In this document: positions 28,120 through 36,697 of the stretch, in pieces
Numbering within the stretch: position 1 is the first letter of the stretch
Layout of the letters: every line of letters begins with the position of its first letter
Assembly: GCA_041558415.1 (NCBI GenBank)
Contig: JBFFEY010000002.1
Span: 95,881 to 159,880, forward strand
Direction: 5' to 3'
Source: SG8-39 sp041558415
GTDB taxonomy: Bacteria; Pseudomonadota; Gammaproteobacteria; Burkholderiales; SG8-39
DNA length: 64,000 nucleotides
Notes under the pieces: model-generated
Told to the model about the DNA's origin: nothing
What the model saw: the letters and a program-made list of their open reading frames with translations, nothing else
Database searches by the model: none
Position numbers and translations under genes: made by a program

Positions 28120-29958
28120 ATGAACCTTTCCCCTTCCGAACCCGCCGCCTCCGCCATCGCACCGAGTTGGGTCAAGCACGCGGGCCTGCGCCAGTGGGTT
28201 GCCGAGATCGCTGCGCTGACCAAGCCCGAGCGGGTGCTGTGGTGCGATGGCAGTCAGGCCGAATACGACCGGCTCTGCGAGGAAATGGTGCAGGCCGGGA
28301 CGTTCATACGGCTCAGCGAGAAACTGCGGCCCAACAGCTTCCTCGCGCGCTCGCACCCGGGCGACGTCGCGCGCATGGAGGACCGCACCTTTATTTGCAG
28401 CGCTCGCAAGGAAGAGGCAGGGCCGACCAACAACTGGATCGACCCACGCGAGATGCGCAGCACCCTCGATCGCCTGTTCGACGGCTGCATGCGTGGCCGC
28501 ACGATGTACGTCGTGCCCTTTTCCATGGGTCCGATCGGCTCGCACATCGCGCAGATCGGTATCGAGATTTCCGACTCGCCGTACGTCGTCGTCAACATGC
28601 GGATCATGACGCGCATGGGGCGGGCGGTCGTCGAATGGCTGGGCGAGGACGGCGACTATGTGCCCTGCGTGCACTCGGTTGGCGCACCGCTTGCAGCGGG
28701 CGCAAAGGACGTGCCCTGGCCGTGCAACGAGAAGGAAAAATGGATCGTCCATTTTCCTGAGACTCGCGAGATCTGGTCGTTCGGCTCGGGCTACGGCGGC
28801 AATGCGCTGCTCGGCAAGAAGTGTCTCGCACTGCGCATCGCCTCGGTCATGGCGCGCGACGAAGGCTGGCTGGCCGAGCACATGCTGGTTCTGGGGATCG
28901 AATCGCCGAGCGGGGAAAAGAGCTACGTCTCGGCCGCGTTTCCGAGCGCCTGCGGCAAGACCAATCTGGCGCTGCTGATCCCGCCGCCCGCCTTCAAGGG
29001 CTGGAAGGTGACGACGATCGGCGAGGACATTGCCTGGATCAAGCCGGGACGCGACGGTCGGTTCTACGCGATCAATCCCGAGGCGGGCTTCTTCGGCGTG
29101 GCGCCGGGCACTTCGGAGGCGACGAATCCGAACGCGATGAAGATGCTGCACGCCAGCACCATCTTCACCAATGTGGCGCTGACGCCCGAGGGCGATGTCT
29201 GGTGGGAGGGTATGAACGATGCGCCGCCGCCGAAGCTGATCGACTGGCAGGGCAAGGAATGGACGCCCGGCTGCGGGCGCGTGGCCGCCCATCCGAACGC
29301 GCGCTTCACGGCCCCTGCGGCGCAGTGCCCCTCGATCGATGCGAAGTGGGAAGACCCCGGCGGCGTGCCGATCTCGGCGTTCGTGTTCGGCGGACGGCGT
29401 TCCTCCACCGTGCCGCTGGTCGTCGAGGCGCCGAGCTGGGAGGACGGCGTCTATATGGCGGCGACGCTCGGTTCGGAAACCACCGCCGCCATCACCGGCA
29501 AGGTTGGCGTGGTGCGCCGCGACCCGATGGCGATGCTCGCCTTCTGCGGCTACAACATGGGCGACTACTTCGCGCACTGGCTGAAGATGGGGAAAGCGGT
29601 GCATCACCCGCCGAAGATCTTCCGGGTCAACTGGTTCCGGCGCGACGCGGAACGCAAGTTCATCTGGCCGGGTTTCGGCGAGAACATGCGCGTGCTGACC
29701 TGGATCGTCGAGCGTTGCCGCGGCCGAGGCCAAGGCGTCGACACGCCGCTCGGCGTGATGCCGCGCTTCGAGGACCTCAACTGGCATGGGCTGGAGACCT
29801 TCGGCACCGAGCGCTACGCCACGGTCACCGGCGTCGATCACGACGAGTGGAAAGCCGAGCTCGCCTCGCACGATGAGCTCTTTCGTAAGCTTGCCGGACA
29901 CCTGCCCAAGGTGCTCGAAGCCCGTCGCACGCGCATGCATGAGAAGCTGGCGGCGTAA
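28120..29958 (+). CDS. pckG: Phosphoenolpyruvate carboxykinase (GTP)
   Basis: Interconverts oxaloacetate and phosphoenolpyruvate with GTP/GDP, the entry to gluconeogenesis from organic acids. The 612 residues match the GTP-dependent family in length and motifs: YGGNALLGKKCLALRIAS, the kinase P-loop with the hyper-reactive Cys (FPSACGKTNLALL), GEDIAWIK, and the guanine-pocket region FRVNWFRRDAERKFIWPGFG. The ATG is preceded by a short leader after tam. It is followed closely by an aminotransferase, which fits catabolism of C4 acids or amino acids. Confidence 0.97.
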   Translation: MNLSPSEPAASAIAPSWVKHAGLRQWVAEIAALTKPERVLWCDGSQAEYDRLCEEMVQAGTFIRLSEKLRPNSFLARSHPGDVARMEDRTFICSARKEEAGPTNNWIDPREMRSTLDRLFDGCMRGRTMYVVPFSMGPIGSHIAQIGIEISDSPYVVVNMRIMTRMGRAVVEWLGEDGDYVPCVHSVGAPLAAGAKDVPWPCNEKEKWIVHFPETREIWSFGSGYGGNALLGKKCLALRIASVMARDEGWLAEHMLVLGIESPSGEKSYVSAAFPSACGKTNLALLIPPPAFKGWKVTTIGEDIAWIKPGRDGRFYAINPEAGFFGVAPGTSEATNPNAMKMLHASTIFTNVALTPEGDVWWEGMNDAPPPKLIDWQGKEWTPGCGRVAAHPNARFTAPAAQCPSIDAKWEDPGGVPISAFVFGGRRSSTVPLVVEAPSWEDGVYMAATLGSETTAAITGKVGVVRRDPMAMLAFCGYNMGDYFAHWLKMGKAVHHPPKIFRVNWFRRDAERKFIWPGFGENMRVLTWIVERCRGRGQGVDTPLGVMPRFEDLNWHGLETFGTERYATVTGVDHDEWKAELASHDELFRKLAGHLPKVLEARRTRMHEKLAA

Positions 29959-29991
29959 ACCCCCGGGCCGGCAGTATCCGTCCGCGACAGT

Positions 29992-31332
29992 GTGACCCAC
30001 GTCTTCCATCGCGACCCGCGTAACCGCTACCCGCTCGCCGTGCGTGGCGATGGTGCGTATCTCGTAGACGCCCAGGGCAAGCGCTATCTCGACGCCTCCG
30101 GCGGCGCTGCGGTCTCCTGCCTCGGTCATTCCGACCGCGCAGTGGTCGACGCCGTCCAGCGTCAGCTGGACGTGCTGCCGTACGCGCACACGTCGTTTTT
30201 CAGCAATGAGCCGATGGAGCGGCTTGCCGATGTGCTCGTGGAGCGCAGCGCCGGCGCGTTCGACAAGGTGTACTTCGTCTCCGGCGGCTCGGAGGCGATC
30301 GAGGCGGCCTTGAAGCTGGCGCGCCAATATTTTGTCGAACGCGGCGAGCCTCAGCGCCGTTATGTCATTGCGCGCGCGCAGTCCTACCACGGCAACACGC
30401 TGGGCGCGCTCGCGGTCGGCGGCAACCCGGCGCGCCGCCGTCAGTTCGAGCCGCTGCTGATCGACGCGACGCATGTCTCGCCCTGCTACGCCTACCGCGG
30501 CCTGCAGCCCGAAGAGAGTGAAGACGCGTATGGCGAGCGTCTGGCACGGGAGCTGGAACGCGAAATCCGCCGCCTGGACGGCGACAAGGTGATCGCGTTC
30601 GTCGCCGAAACGGTCTCGGGCGCGACGCTGGGGGCGGTACCGCCGGTGCCGGGCTATTTCCGCCGCGTACGCGAGGTCTGCGATCGCTACGGCGTGCTGC
30701 TCATCCTAGATGAAGTGATGTGCGGCATGGGACGTTGCGGCACGCTGTTCGCGTACACGCAGGAAGGGGTTGTGCCCGATCTACTCACCGTCGCCAAAGG
30801 GCTGGGCGCCGGCTATCAGCCGATCGGGGCGGTGATGGCGACGAAGAATATCTTCGACACCATCGTCGGCGGCAGCGGTTTCTTTCAGCACGGCCACACA
30901 TACCTCGGACACGCTGCGGCCTGCGCCGGTGCGCTGGCGGTGCAGCGGCGGCTGTACGAGGACGGCTTGCTGGCTCGCGTCGGGCCGATGGGCGAGGCAT
31001 TGGATTCCCGCTTGCGTGCGGCTTTCGGCCGCCATCCGCATGTCGGCGATATCCGCGGCCGCGGGCTGTTCCGCGGCGTCGAGCTGGTCGCTGAACGCGA
31101 GACCAAGAAACCCTTCGACCCGAAACTGCGGCTGCATGCACGCCTCAAGCAGCAGGCGCTCGCCGAGGGCCTGATGGTCTATCCGATGGGGGGAACGGTC
31201 GATGGCACACGCGGCGACCACGTGCTGCTGGCGCCACCGTTCATTCTGGAAGAGCCGCAGCTCGACGAACTGGTGGAAAAGCTGGAACGCGCGCTCGAGG
31301 CGACCCTGGCAAGCGCCACGACAGCAGCCTGA
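29992..31332 (+). CDS. Class III (omega-type) PLP-dependent aminotransferase
   Basis: The 446 residues share the fold of omega-amino-acid and polyamine transaminases: YFVSGGSEAIEAALKLARQY, the metal/PLP-proximal LLILDEVMCGMGR, and the Schiff-base Lys269 in LTVAKGLGAGYQPIG. It begins at GTG 29992, 33 bases after pckG. The substrate cannot be read from sequence; family members use beta-alanine, taurine, ornithine, putrescine or aromatic amines with pyruvate or 2-oxoglutarate. Being next to pckG and a transporter suggests a catabolic role. Confidence 0.88.
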   Translation: MTHVFHRDPRNRYPLAVRGDGAYLVDAQGKRYLDASGGAAVSCLGHSDRAVVDAVQRQLDVLPYAHTSFFSNEPMERLADVLVERSAGAFDKVYFVSGGSEAIEAALKLARQYFVERGEPQRRYVIARAQSYHGNTLGALAVGGNPARRRQFEPLLIDATHVSPCYAYRGLQPEESEDAYGERLARELEREIRRLDGDKVIAFVAETVSGATLGAVPPVPGYFRRVREVCDRYGVLLILDEVMCGMGRCGTLFAYTQEGVVPDLLTVAKGLGAGYQPIGAVMATKNIFDTIVGGSGFFQHGHTYLGHAAACAGALAVQRRLYEDGLLARVGPMGEALDSRLRAAFGRHPHVGDIRGRGLFRGVELVAERETKKPFDPKLRLHARLKQQALAEGLMVYPMGGTVDGTRGDHVLLAPPFILEEPQLDELVEKLERALEATLASATTAA

Positions 31333-31393
31333 TTGTTGCGGGGCGTAGGGCCATTCGCTAAGCTATATCGGTTTTCTGGAGGAGGACACTGAC

Positions 31394-32356
31394 ATGAACA
31401 CTCGCGTCATCGTCGCGGCGGCGCTCGCCGCGGGCATCCTGGCGCATGCTACACCGGCCGTCGCGCAAAAATACATCACCGTCGGCACCGGCGGCGTCAC
31501 GGGCGTGTATTACCCGGCGGGCGGCGCCAACTGCCGCCTGGTGAACAAGAACCGCAAGGACCATGGCATCCGCTGTTCGGTCGAGTCGACCGGCGGCTCC
31601 GTGTTCAACATCAACACCATCAAGGCCGGCGAGCTCGACATGGGGGTTGCGCAGTCCGACGTGCAGTTCAATGCGGTGAAGGGCCTCAAGCAGTTCAAGG
31701 AGCCGTTCTCCGGGCTGCGTGCGGTGTTCTCGCTGCACCCGGAGCCGGTGACGGTGGTGGTGCGCAAGGAGTCGAACATCAGCAGCTTTGCCGGCCTGAA
31801 GGGCAAGAAGTTCAACGTGGGCAATCCGGGTTCGGGCACGCGGGCCTCGCTCGACGAGCTGATCGGAGCGATGGGCTGGACGATCAAGGACTTCGGCCTT
31901 GCCTCCGAGCTGAAGGCTGACGAGCACGGCCCGGCGCTGTGCGACGGCAAGATCGACGGCTTTTTCTATCTGGTGGGCCACCCCTCGGCCAACATCCAGG
32001 ATCCGACCACCGTGTGCGGCGCCAAGCTCGTCTCGGTGACCGGTCCCGCAGTCGACAAGCTGGTCAAGGCGGCCCCGTACTACGCGTACGCCACGATTCC
32101 CGCCGGCCTCTACCCGGGCAATCCGCAGGAGACGAAAACCTACGGTGTGCTGGCGACCTTCGTTTCGTCCACGCGGACCCCGGCGGATACCGTGTACCAG
32201 GTCGTAAAGGCAGTGTTCGACAATTTCGCGGACTTCAAGAAGCTGCATCCGGCGTTCCAGGTGCTCAAGCCCGAAAACATGATCAAGGACGGCCTCAGCG
32301 CGCCGCTGCACGACGGCGCAGTGAAGTACTACAAGGAAAAGGGCTGGATCAAATAG
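31394..32356 (+). CDS. TAXI-family TRAP transporter substrate-binding protein (first system)
   Basis: Periplasmic binding protein that delivers a ligand to the fused TRAP permease encoded next. The 320 residues start with a signal peptide (about 1-25, ending PAVAQ), then the TAXI motif ITVGTGGVTGVYYPAGGANC, a segment KAGELDMGVAQSDVQ, and KFNVGNPGSGTRASLDEL typical of the ligand pocket. The start has a strong ribosome binding site GGAGGAGGA (31378-31386) seven bases before the ATG. The ligand is unknown; known members of this family bind glutamate or related acids. The gene ends just before a terminator-like hairpin. Confidence 0.93.
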   Translation: MNTRVIVAAALAAGILAHATPAVAQKYITVGTGGVTGVYYPAGGANCRLVNKNRKDHGIRCSVESTGGSVFNINTIKAGELDMGVAQSDVQFNAVKGLKQFKEPFSGLRAVFSLHPEPVTVVVRKESNISSFAGLKGKKFNVGNPGSGTRASLDELIGAMGWTIKDFGLASELKADEHGPALCDGKIDGFFYLVGHPSANIQDPTTVCGAKLVSVTGPAVDKLVKAAPYYAYATIPAGLYPGNPQETKTYGVLATFVSSTRTPADTVYQVVKAVFDNFADFKKLHPAFQVLKPENMIKDGLSAPLHDGAVKYYKEKGWIK

Positions 32357-32378
32357 ACGCGGCTGCATGCCGGGCATG

Positions 32379-32408
32379 AGGGGCGGGACGGTCGTCTCGC
32401 CCCTTTTT
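32379..32408 (+). terminator. Intrinsic terminator or attenuator between TAXI binding protein and permease
   Basis: An 11-base-pair stem (32379-32389 with 32394-32404, one G-U pair) with a GGTC loop, followed at once by five Ts. It starts 23 bases after the binding-protein stop and 19 bases before the permease GTG. A partial terminator here would allow more binding protein than permease to be made. Confidence 0.8.
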
Positions 32409-32426
32409 GCTTGAGGGAGTGATGCG

Positions 32427-35006
32427 GTGTCCGAGGGCGCCAAGGGTCCCGCTGCCGATCTGCAGACGCTGGTTGCCGATGCCGATACCGGCGGGCGCGC
32501 GGCCACCGGCTGGCTCGGCAAGCTCATCTTCTGCGTGGCCGTGGGCTGGTCGTTGTTCCAGCTCTGGTACGCGTCGCCGCTGCCTTTCGCGCTTTCCTGG
32601 GGTGTTCTGAACGACACCGAGGCGCGCTCGCTGCATCTCGGTGTTGCCCTACTGCTCGGCTTTCTCTGCTATCCCGCAGTGCGCACCAAGCGGCAGCGTG
32701 CGCGCGTGCCGTGGTTCGACTGGTTGCTGGCCTTTGCCGGCGCGGCGGCGGGAACGTATTTCCTGTTTTTCTATGCGGAGCTCGCCACGCGGCCAGGCAA
32801 GCCGATCCTGCAGGACATCGTCGTCGCCTGCATCGGGCTTGCCATGCTGCTCGAGGCGACGCGTCGCGCCGTCGGACCGCCGATGATGGTGCTGGCGATC
32901 GTCTTTCTGGGCTACATGATGTTCGGCCAGTACCTGCCGGAGGTGCTGGCGCACAAGGGCGCGTCGCTGGAACGCATGCTGTCGCACCAATGGCTGACGA
33001 CCGAGGGCGTGTTCGGCGTGGCGCTCGGCGTGTCCGTTGGATACATCTTCATTTTCGTGCTGTTCGGCTCGCTCCTCGACAAGGCGGGTGCGGGCAACTA
33101 CATGATGCAGGTGTCTTTTGCGATGCTCGGCCATCTGCGCGGCGGCCCGGCCAAGGTCGCCGTCGTTTCCTCGGCGCTGAACGGCCTCATCTCGGGCTCG
33201 TCGGTTTCGAACGTCGTCTCGGGTGGCATCTTCACGATCCCGCTCATGTCAAAGGCGGGGTATGGCGGCATCAAGGCGGGCGCGATCGAGACCTCGTCGT
33301 CCGTGAACGGCCAGATCATGCCGCCCGTTATGGGCGCGGCCGCCTTTCTGATGGTGGAGTACGTCGGTATTCCTTACACCGACGTCGTCAAACATGCATT
33401 CCTGCCGGCGCTGATTTCCTACATCGCGCTTTTCTACATCGTCCACCTCGAGGCGCTGAAGCTCGGCCTGGAACCGACGGCGCGGGCGCGCGAGCGCGGA
33501 CTCAGCCAGAAGCTGACCGCCTGGGGGCTCGGCATTTCGGGCACGGTCGTGGTCTGTGGCGCCATCTATTTCGTCGCCGCTGCGACGAAGAGCCTGTTCG
33601 GCGCGGCAGCGCCCTGGATCCTGGGGCTACTGTTGCTGGGGTTGTATCTCTACACGGTGTGGGTCGCGGCACGCTGCCCTGACCTGCCCGACGACGTCGA
33701 CGTCGAGAATCCGGTCCTGCCGGATACCTGGCCGACCGTGAAGGCCGGGATTCACTTCCTCATTCCGATCGGGGTACTGATCTGGTGCCTGATGATCGAG
33801 GAACTCTCGCCCGCACTGTCCGCCTTCTGGGCGACGGTCTCGCTCATCGTCCTGATGGGCACTCAGCGCCCGCTCATCGCGCTGCTGCGCCGGCGCGGCG
33901 GCGCGGATGCCGGATTGCGCAGGGGTATCGTCGAGATCGTCGAGGGACTGAACGACGGCGCGCGCAACATGATCGGCATCGCGATCGCGACCGGCACGGC
34001 GGGAATCATCGTCGGCGGCATCACGCTCACCGGGCTTGGTTTCCGCATGACGGACTTCGTCGAGGTCGTTTCGCAGGGCAACGTGGTGGTGATGCTGCTG
34101 TTTACCGCTCTGGTCTGCCTCGTGCTCGGCCTCGGCGTGCCGACCACCGCGAACTACATCCTGGTGGCGACGCTCATGGCGCCGGTGATCGTCGAGCTCG
34201 GGGCGCAGGCGGGATTGGTGATCCCGCTGATCGCGGTGCACCTGTTCGTTTTTTACTACGGGATCATGGGCGACATCACACCGCCCGTCGGCCTGGCGAG
34301 CTTTGCCGCCGCGGCGATCTCGGGCGAAGACGCGATCAAGACCGGCATTCAAGGCTCGCTCTATGCACTTCGCACGGTCGTACTCCCGTTCGTGTTCGTC
34401 TTCAATCCAACCCTGTTGCTGATCGATGTCGAGAGCTGGCCGGAGCTGATGCTGGTCGCACTCGCCGCCACGGCTGCCTCGCTCGTGTTTGCCGCGGCAA
34501 CCCTGGGCTGGTTTCGGACGCGCTGCCGGTGGTGGGAAGTTGGCCTGTTGCTGCTCGCGACCTTTGCGCTGTTCCGGCCGGATTACTTCATGGACAAAAT
34601 CGCAGCACCGTACCGCACCGCGCCGGCCAAGGACATCGTGCATGTCGCGCAATCGCTGGGCGAGAACCAGCGATTGGTGATGGTGATCGCGGGCATGACG
34701 CTCGAGGGTGAAGATGTGCGCAAGACCGTCGCCGTGCGTCTCGCCGAACCGGGCGAGGGCCGCAAGCGCCTGGCGGAGGCAGGGCTGACGGTCATGGTGC
34801 TCGGTGACGACGTGCGCGTCGCCGCTGTGCGCTTCGGCAGCCGGGCGCGCAAGTCGGGCTTCGAGCAGGGCTGGCAGATCGACTCGCTCAAGGTCCCGGC
34901 CGACCGTCCCTCACAGCACTGGATCTACCTGCCGGCACTGTTGCTGGTCGCGCTGGTGTTCTACACGCAGGGCCGGCGCCTGCGCCGCCCCGCGCCTAGC
35001 CCGTAA
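32427..35006 (+). CDS. TRAP transporter fused permease (small plus large subunit) with C-terminal extension
   Basis: Inner-membrane carrier for the first TAXI system. The 859 residues contain the fused 4-helix and 12-helix TRAP subunits (many hydrophobic segments; conserved LISGSSVSNVVSGGIFTIPL and FVFYYGIMGDITPPVGLAS). A further C-terminal region of about 150 residues is recognisable as DUF3394-like, with a PDZ-like piece RFGSRARKSGFEQGWQIDSL and a last membrane helix (LPALLLVALVFYT). It starts at GTG 32427 with GAGGGA 10 bases before. Its 3' end overlaps the convergent hydrolase gene by 11 bases. Confidence 0.93.
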   Translation: MSEGAKGPAADLQTLVADADTGGRAATGWLGKLIFCVAVGWSLFQLWYASPLPFALSWGVLNDTEARSLHLGVALLLGFLCYPAVRTKRQRARVPWFDWLLAFAGAAAGTYFLFFYAELATRPGKPILQDIVVACIGLAMLLEATRRAVGPPMMVLAIVFLGYMMFGQYLPEVLAHKGASLERMLSHQWLTTEGVFGVALGVSVGYIFIFVLFGSLLDKAGAGNYMMQVSFAMLGHLRGGPAKVAVVSSALNGLISGSSVSNVVSGGIFTIPLMSKAGYGGIKAGAIETSSSVNGQIMPPVMGAAAFLMVEYVGIPYTDVVKHAFLPALISYIALFYIVHLEALKLGLEPTARARERGLSQKLTAWGLGISGTVVVCGAIYFVAAATKSLFGAAAPWILGLLLLGLYLYTVWVAARCPDLPDDVDVENPVLPDTWPTVKAGIHFLIPIGVLIWCLMIEELSPALSAFWATVSLIVLMGTQRPLIALLRRRGGADAGLRRGIVEIVEGLNDGARNMIGIAIATGTAGIIVGGITLTGLGFRMTDFVEVVSQGNVVVMLLFTALVCLVLGLGVPTTANYILVATLMAPVIVELGAQAGLVIPLIAVHLFVFYYGIMGDITPPVGLASFAAAAISGEDAIKTGIQGSLYALRTVVLPFVFVFNPTLLLIDVESWPELMLVALAATAASLVFAAATLGWFRTRCRWWEVGLLLLATFALFRPDYFMDKIAAPYRTAPAKDIVHVAQSLGENQRLVMVIAGMTLEGEDVRKTVAVRLAEPGEGRKRLAEAGLTVMVLGDDVRVAAVRFGSRARKSGFEQGWQIDSLKVPADRPSQHWIYLPALLLVALVFYTQGRRLRRPAPSP

Positions 35007-35910
35007 TACGCACCGGCCGCGCCGTGGTTGCGGCGCCGGGCCCCGTCTTGGTGACGATGACCGGAGACCGGTAAAGCTCGTCGCGCTTGTCGTAGAGGGG
35101 AATCGTCGTGCCGTTGACGCGGTTCTCAAACAGCAGGTCGAGATCGACGTCCGCGATGATGATCTGTTCGGTGTTGGCGATGCCTTCGGCCGCAATACCG
35201 TCGCGCGAGAAGGGAAAGTCGGACGGCGTGAGAATGCTCGCTTGACCGTAATGCAGTCCGAGCCCTTCGACGGGCAGCGAGCCGACGGTGCTCGACATCG
35301 CGACGTATACCTGGTTCTCGATGGCACGTGCGTGGCAGCAATAGCGCACGCGCCAGAAGCCCTGGCGATCATCGGTGCTTGAGGGCACGAACAGGATGTC
35401 CGCTCCCGCTTCGCACACCATGCGCGCGAGCTCGGGAAACTCGACGTCGTAGCAGACCAGGATCGAGATGTCGCCGAACTCGGTTTCCCAGAGGTGCAGG
35501 CGGTGGCCCGAGCTCGTCTTCCAGCGTTCGCGTTCCCAGCGCGTGCGATGCGTCTTGTCCTGTTCGTAGACATCGCCGTGCGGCGAGAAGAGGAACGCGG
35601 TGTTATACAGCTCGCCGTCGCGGATCGTCGGATGGCTGCCGGCGATCAGGTAGTAGCCATAGCGCATCGCATGCGCGCGCATCAAGGCCTTGTAGCGTTC
35701 CGTAAACTGATCGAGCGCACGCACAGCGAGGTCGACCGACTGGCGCGGCAGGAACGACATGAGCTGCGTGGTGAATATCTCCGGCAGCAGCACGAACTGC
35801 GGGCGGTATTCGCCGGCGGCATCGAGCATGAGATGGACCTGCCGCTCGAAGTCGTCCCAGCCCTTGATCGGGCGGAGCATGTACTGGGTCGAGGCGATGC
35901 GAACTTTCAC
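34996..35910 (-). CDS. Carbon-nitrogen hydrolase (nitrilase superfamily)
   Basis: A 304-residue amidase-like enzyme of the cytoplasm. The Glu-Lys-Cys triad is visible as Glu44 (FVLLPEIF), Lys119 (EQDKTHRT) and Cys153 (LVCYDVEFPE). Its start overlaps the stop of the upstream GNAT gene by four bases (ATGA at 35907-35910). In Bacillus YhcX and relatives the GNAT and hydrolase parts form one protein, so this pair looks like a split version of that architecture. The substrate is unknown. Confidence 0.9.
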   Translation of the reverse strand: MKVRIASTQYMLRPIKGWDDFERQVHLMLDAAGEYRPQFVLLPEIFTTQLMSFLPRQSVDLAVRALDQFTERYKALMRAHAMRYGYYLIAGSHPTIRDGELYNTAFLFSPHGDVYEQDKTHRTRWERERWKTSSGHRLHLWETEFGDISILVCYDVEFPELARMVCEAGADILFVPSSTDDRQGFWRVRYCCHARAIENQVYVAMSSTVGSLPVEGLGLHYGQASILTPSDFPFSRDGIAAEGIANTEQIIIADVDLDLLFENRVNGTTIPLYDKRDELYRSPVIVTKTGPGAATTARPVRITG

Positions 35911-36593
35911 AGGATCGGTCCTTCCGGGATAACCGTCGGCTGCGTCGGTTTGTAGCGGTCATTGCGCCAGACGATGATCGTGGCGTTGCCGCGTGACTCC
36001 TCGTCCGACGGCAGGTAGCCGTGGATGACGCCGCAATACTGGAATTCTTCCTTCAGCTGGAAAAGCAGCACGGGATCTTTCAAGTCGCCCCAAATGACGC
36101 GCATGGCGTAATCCTCCGGGGACATCTGGTTACCCACCTTGTGATAACCGGGCATGCGCCCGCAAGCCATGATGCGGCGCAGATTGAGGGCGCGGCAGAT
36201 CTGGCGGCGCGCCTGGTACAACTTCTTGCCGATGCCGACGCGGCGCAGCGTCGGGTCGGCGAAGACTTCTGCACCGTAGAGCGTGCGCGCATTCGGCGTG
36301 TGCGTGCTGAAGGTGCCGTTGCCGGTGACTTCCTTCCAGGAGTGGTGGGCGCCCCACTCGCCCCACTGCACGATCAGCGAGCTCGCAGCGCCGACGACGC
36401 GTTCCCCGAGGCAGGCGACCACCTGCCCTTGGGGAAAGACCTTGATCTGGCTTTCGAGCTGCTCGGGCCGCCAGCCGCCGATTTCCGGGTAAACGCGGTT
36501 CTGGATGTCGACGATCTGCGGGATGTCCTCGATGCGGGTGTGACGAACCGTCAGGCGCGCGCGAGTGATCACTCTATCGAGGACTGACGCCAT
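35907..36593 (-). CDS. GNAT-family N-acetyltransferase paired with the hydrolase
   Basis: The 228 residues carry the acetyl-CoA-binding pattern LRRVGIGKKLYQARRQICRAL of GNAT enzymes, a preceding strand-rich core (VVACLGERVVGAASSLIVQW) and an aromatic C-terminus. The order GNAT then carbon-nitrogen hydrolase matches the N- and C-terminal halves of YhcX-type fusions. It is translationally coupled to the hydrolase and has its own candidate promoter about 30 bases upstream. The substrate is unknown. Confidence 0.85.
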   Translation of the reverse strand: MASVLDRVITRARLTVRHTRIEDIPQIVDIQNRVYPEIGGWRPEQLESQIKVFPQGQVVACLGERVVGAASSLIVQWGEWGAHHSWKEVTGNGTFSTHTPNARTLYGAEVFADPTLRRVGIGKKLYQARRQICRALNLRRIMACGRMPGYHKVGNQMSPEDYAMRVIWGDLKDPVLLFQLKEEFQYCGVIHGYLPSDEESRGNATIIVWRNDRYKPTQPTVIPEGPIL

Positions 36594-36628
36594 GGTTTAT
36601 GCTTTCTATTCAATATGTTAGATATCGG

Positions 36629-36657
36629 ATAATATCATCAGGCCATGAGTTGAGCAA
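36629..36657 (-). promoter_or_regulatory. Candidate promoter for the GNAT-hydrolase pair
   Basis: Read on the minus strand: TTGCTC (36657-36652), 17 bases, TATTAT (36634-36629). The -10 matches five of six positions. The region is markedly A+T-rich for this chromosome and carries a short inverted repeat GATAT...ATATC (36621-36636) overlapping the -10, a possible operator. Confidence 0.45.
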
Positions 36658-36697
36658 TGCGTGCTTGTGTCCGCGATGCGCCTGCAGTTGTGATGGC

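Noticed and set aside
27745..30474. Minus-strand open frame of 909 codons
   Set aside because: It is antisense to tam, pckG and the aminotransferase, which are clearly real; G+C-rich third positions remove stops from the opposite strand.
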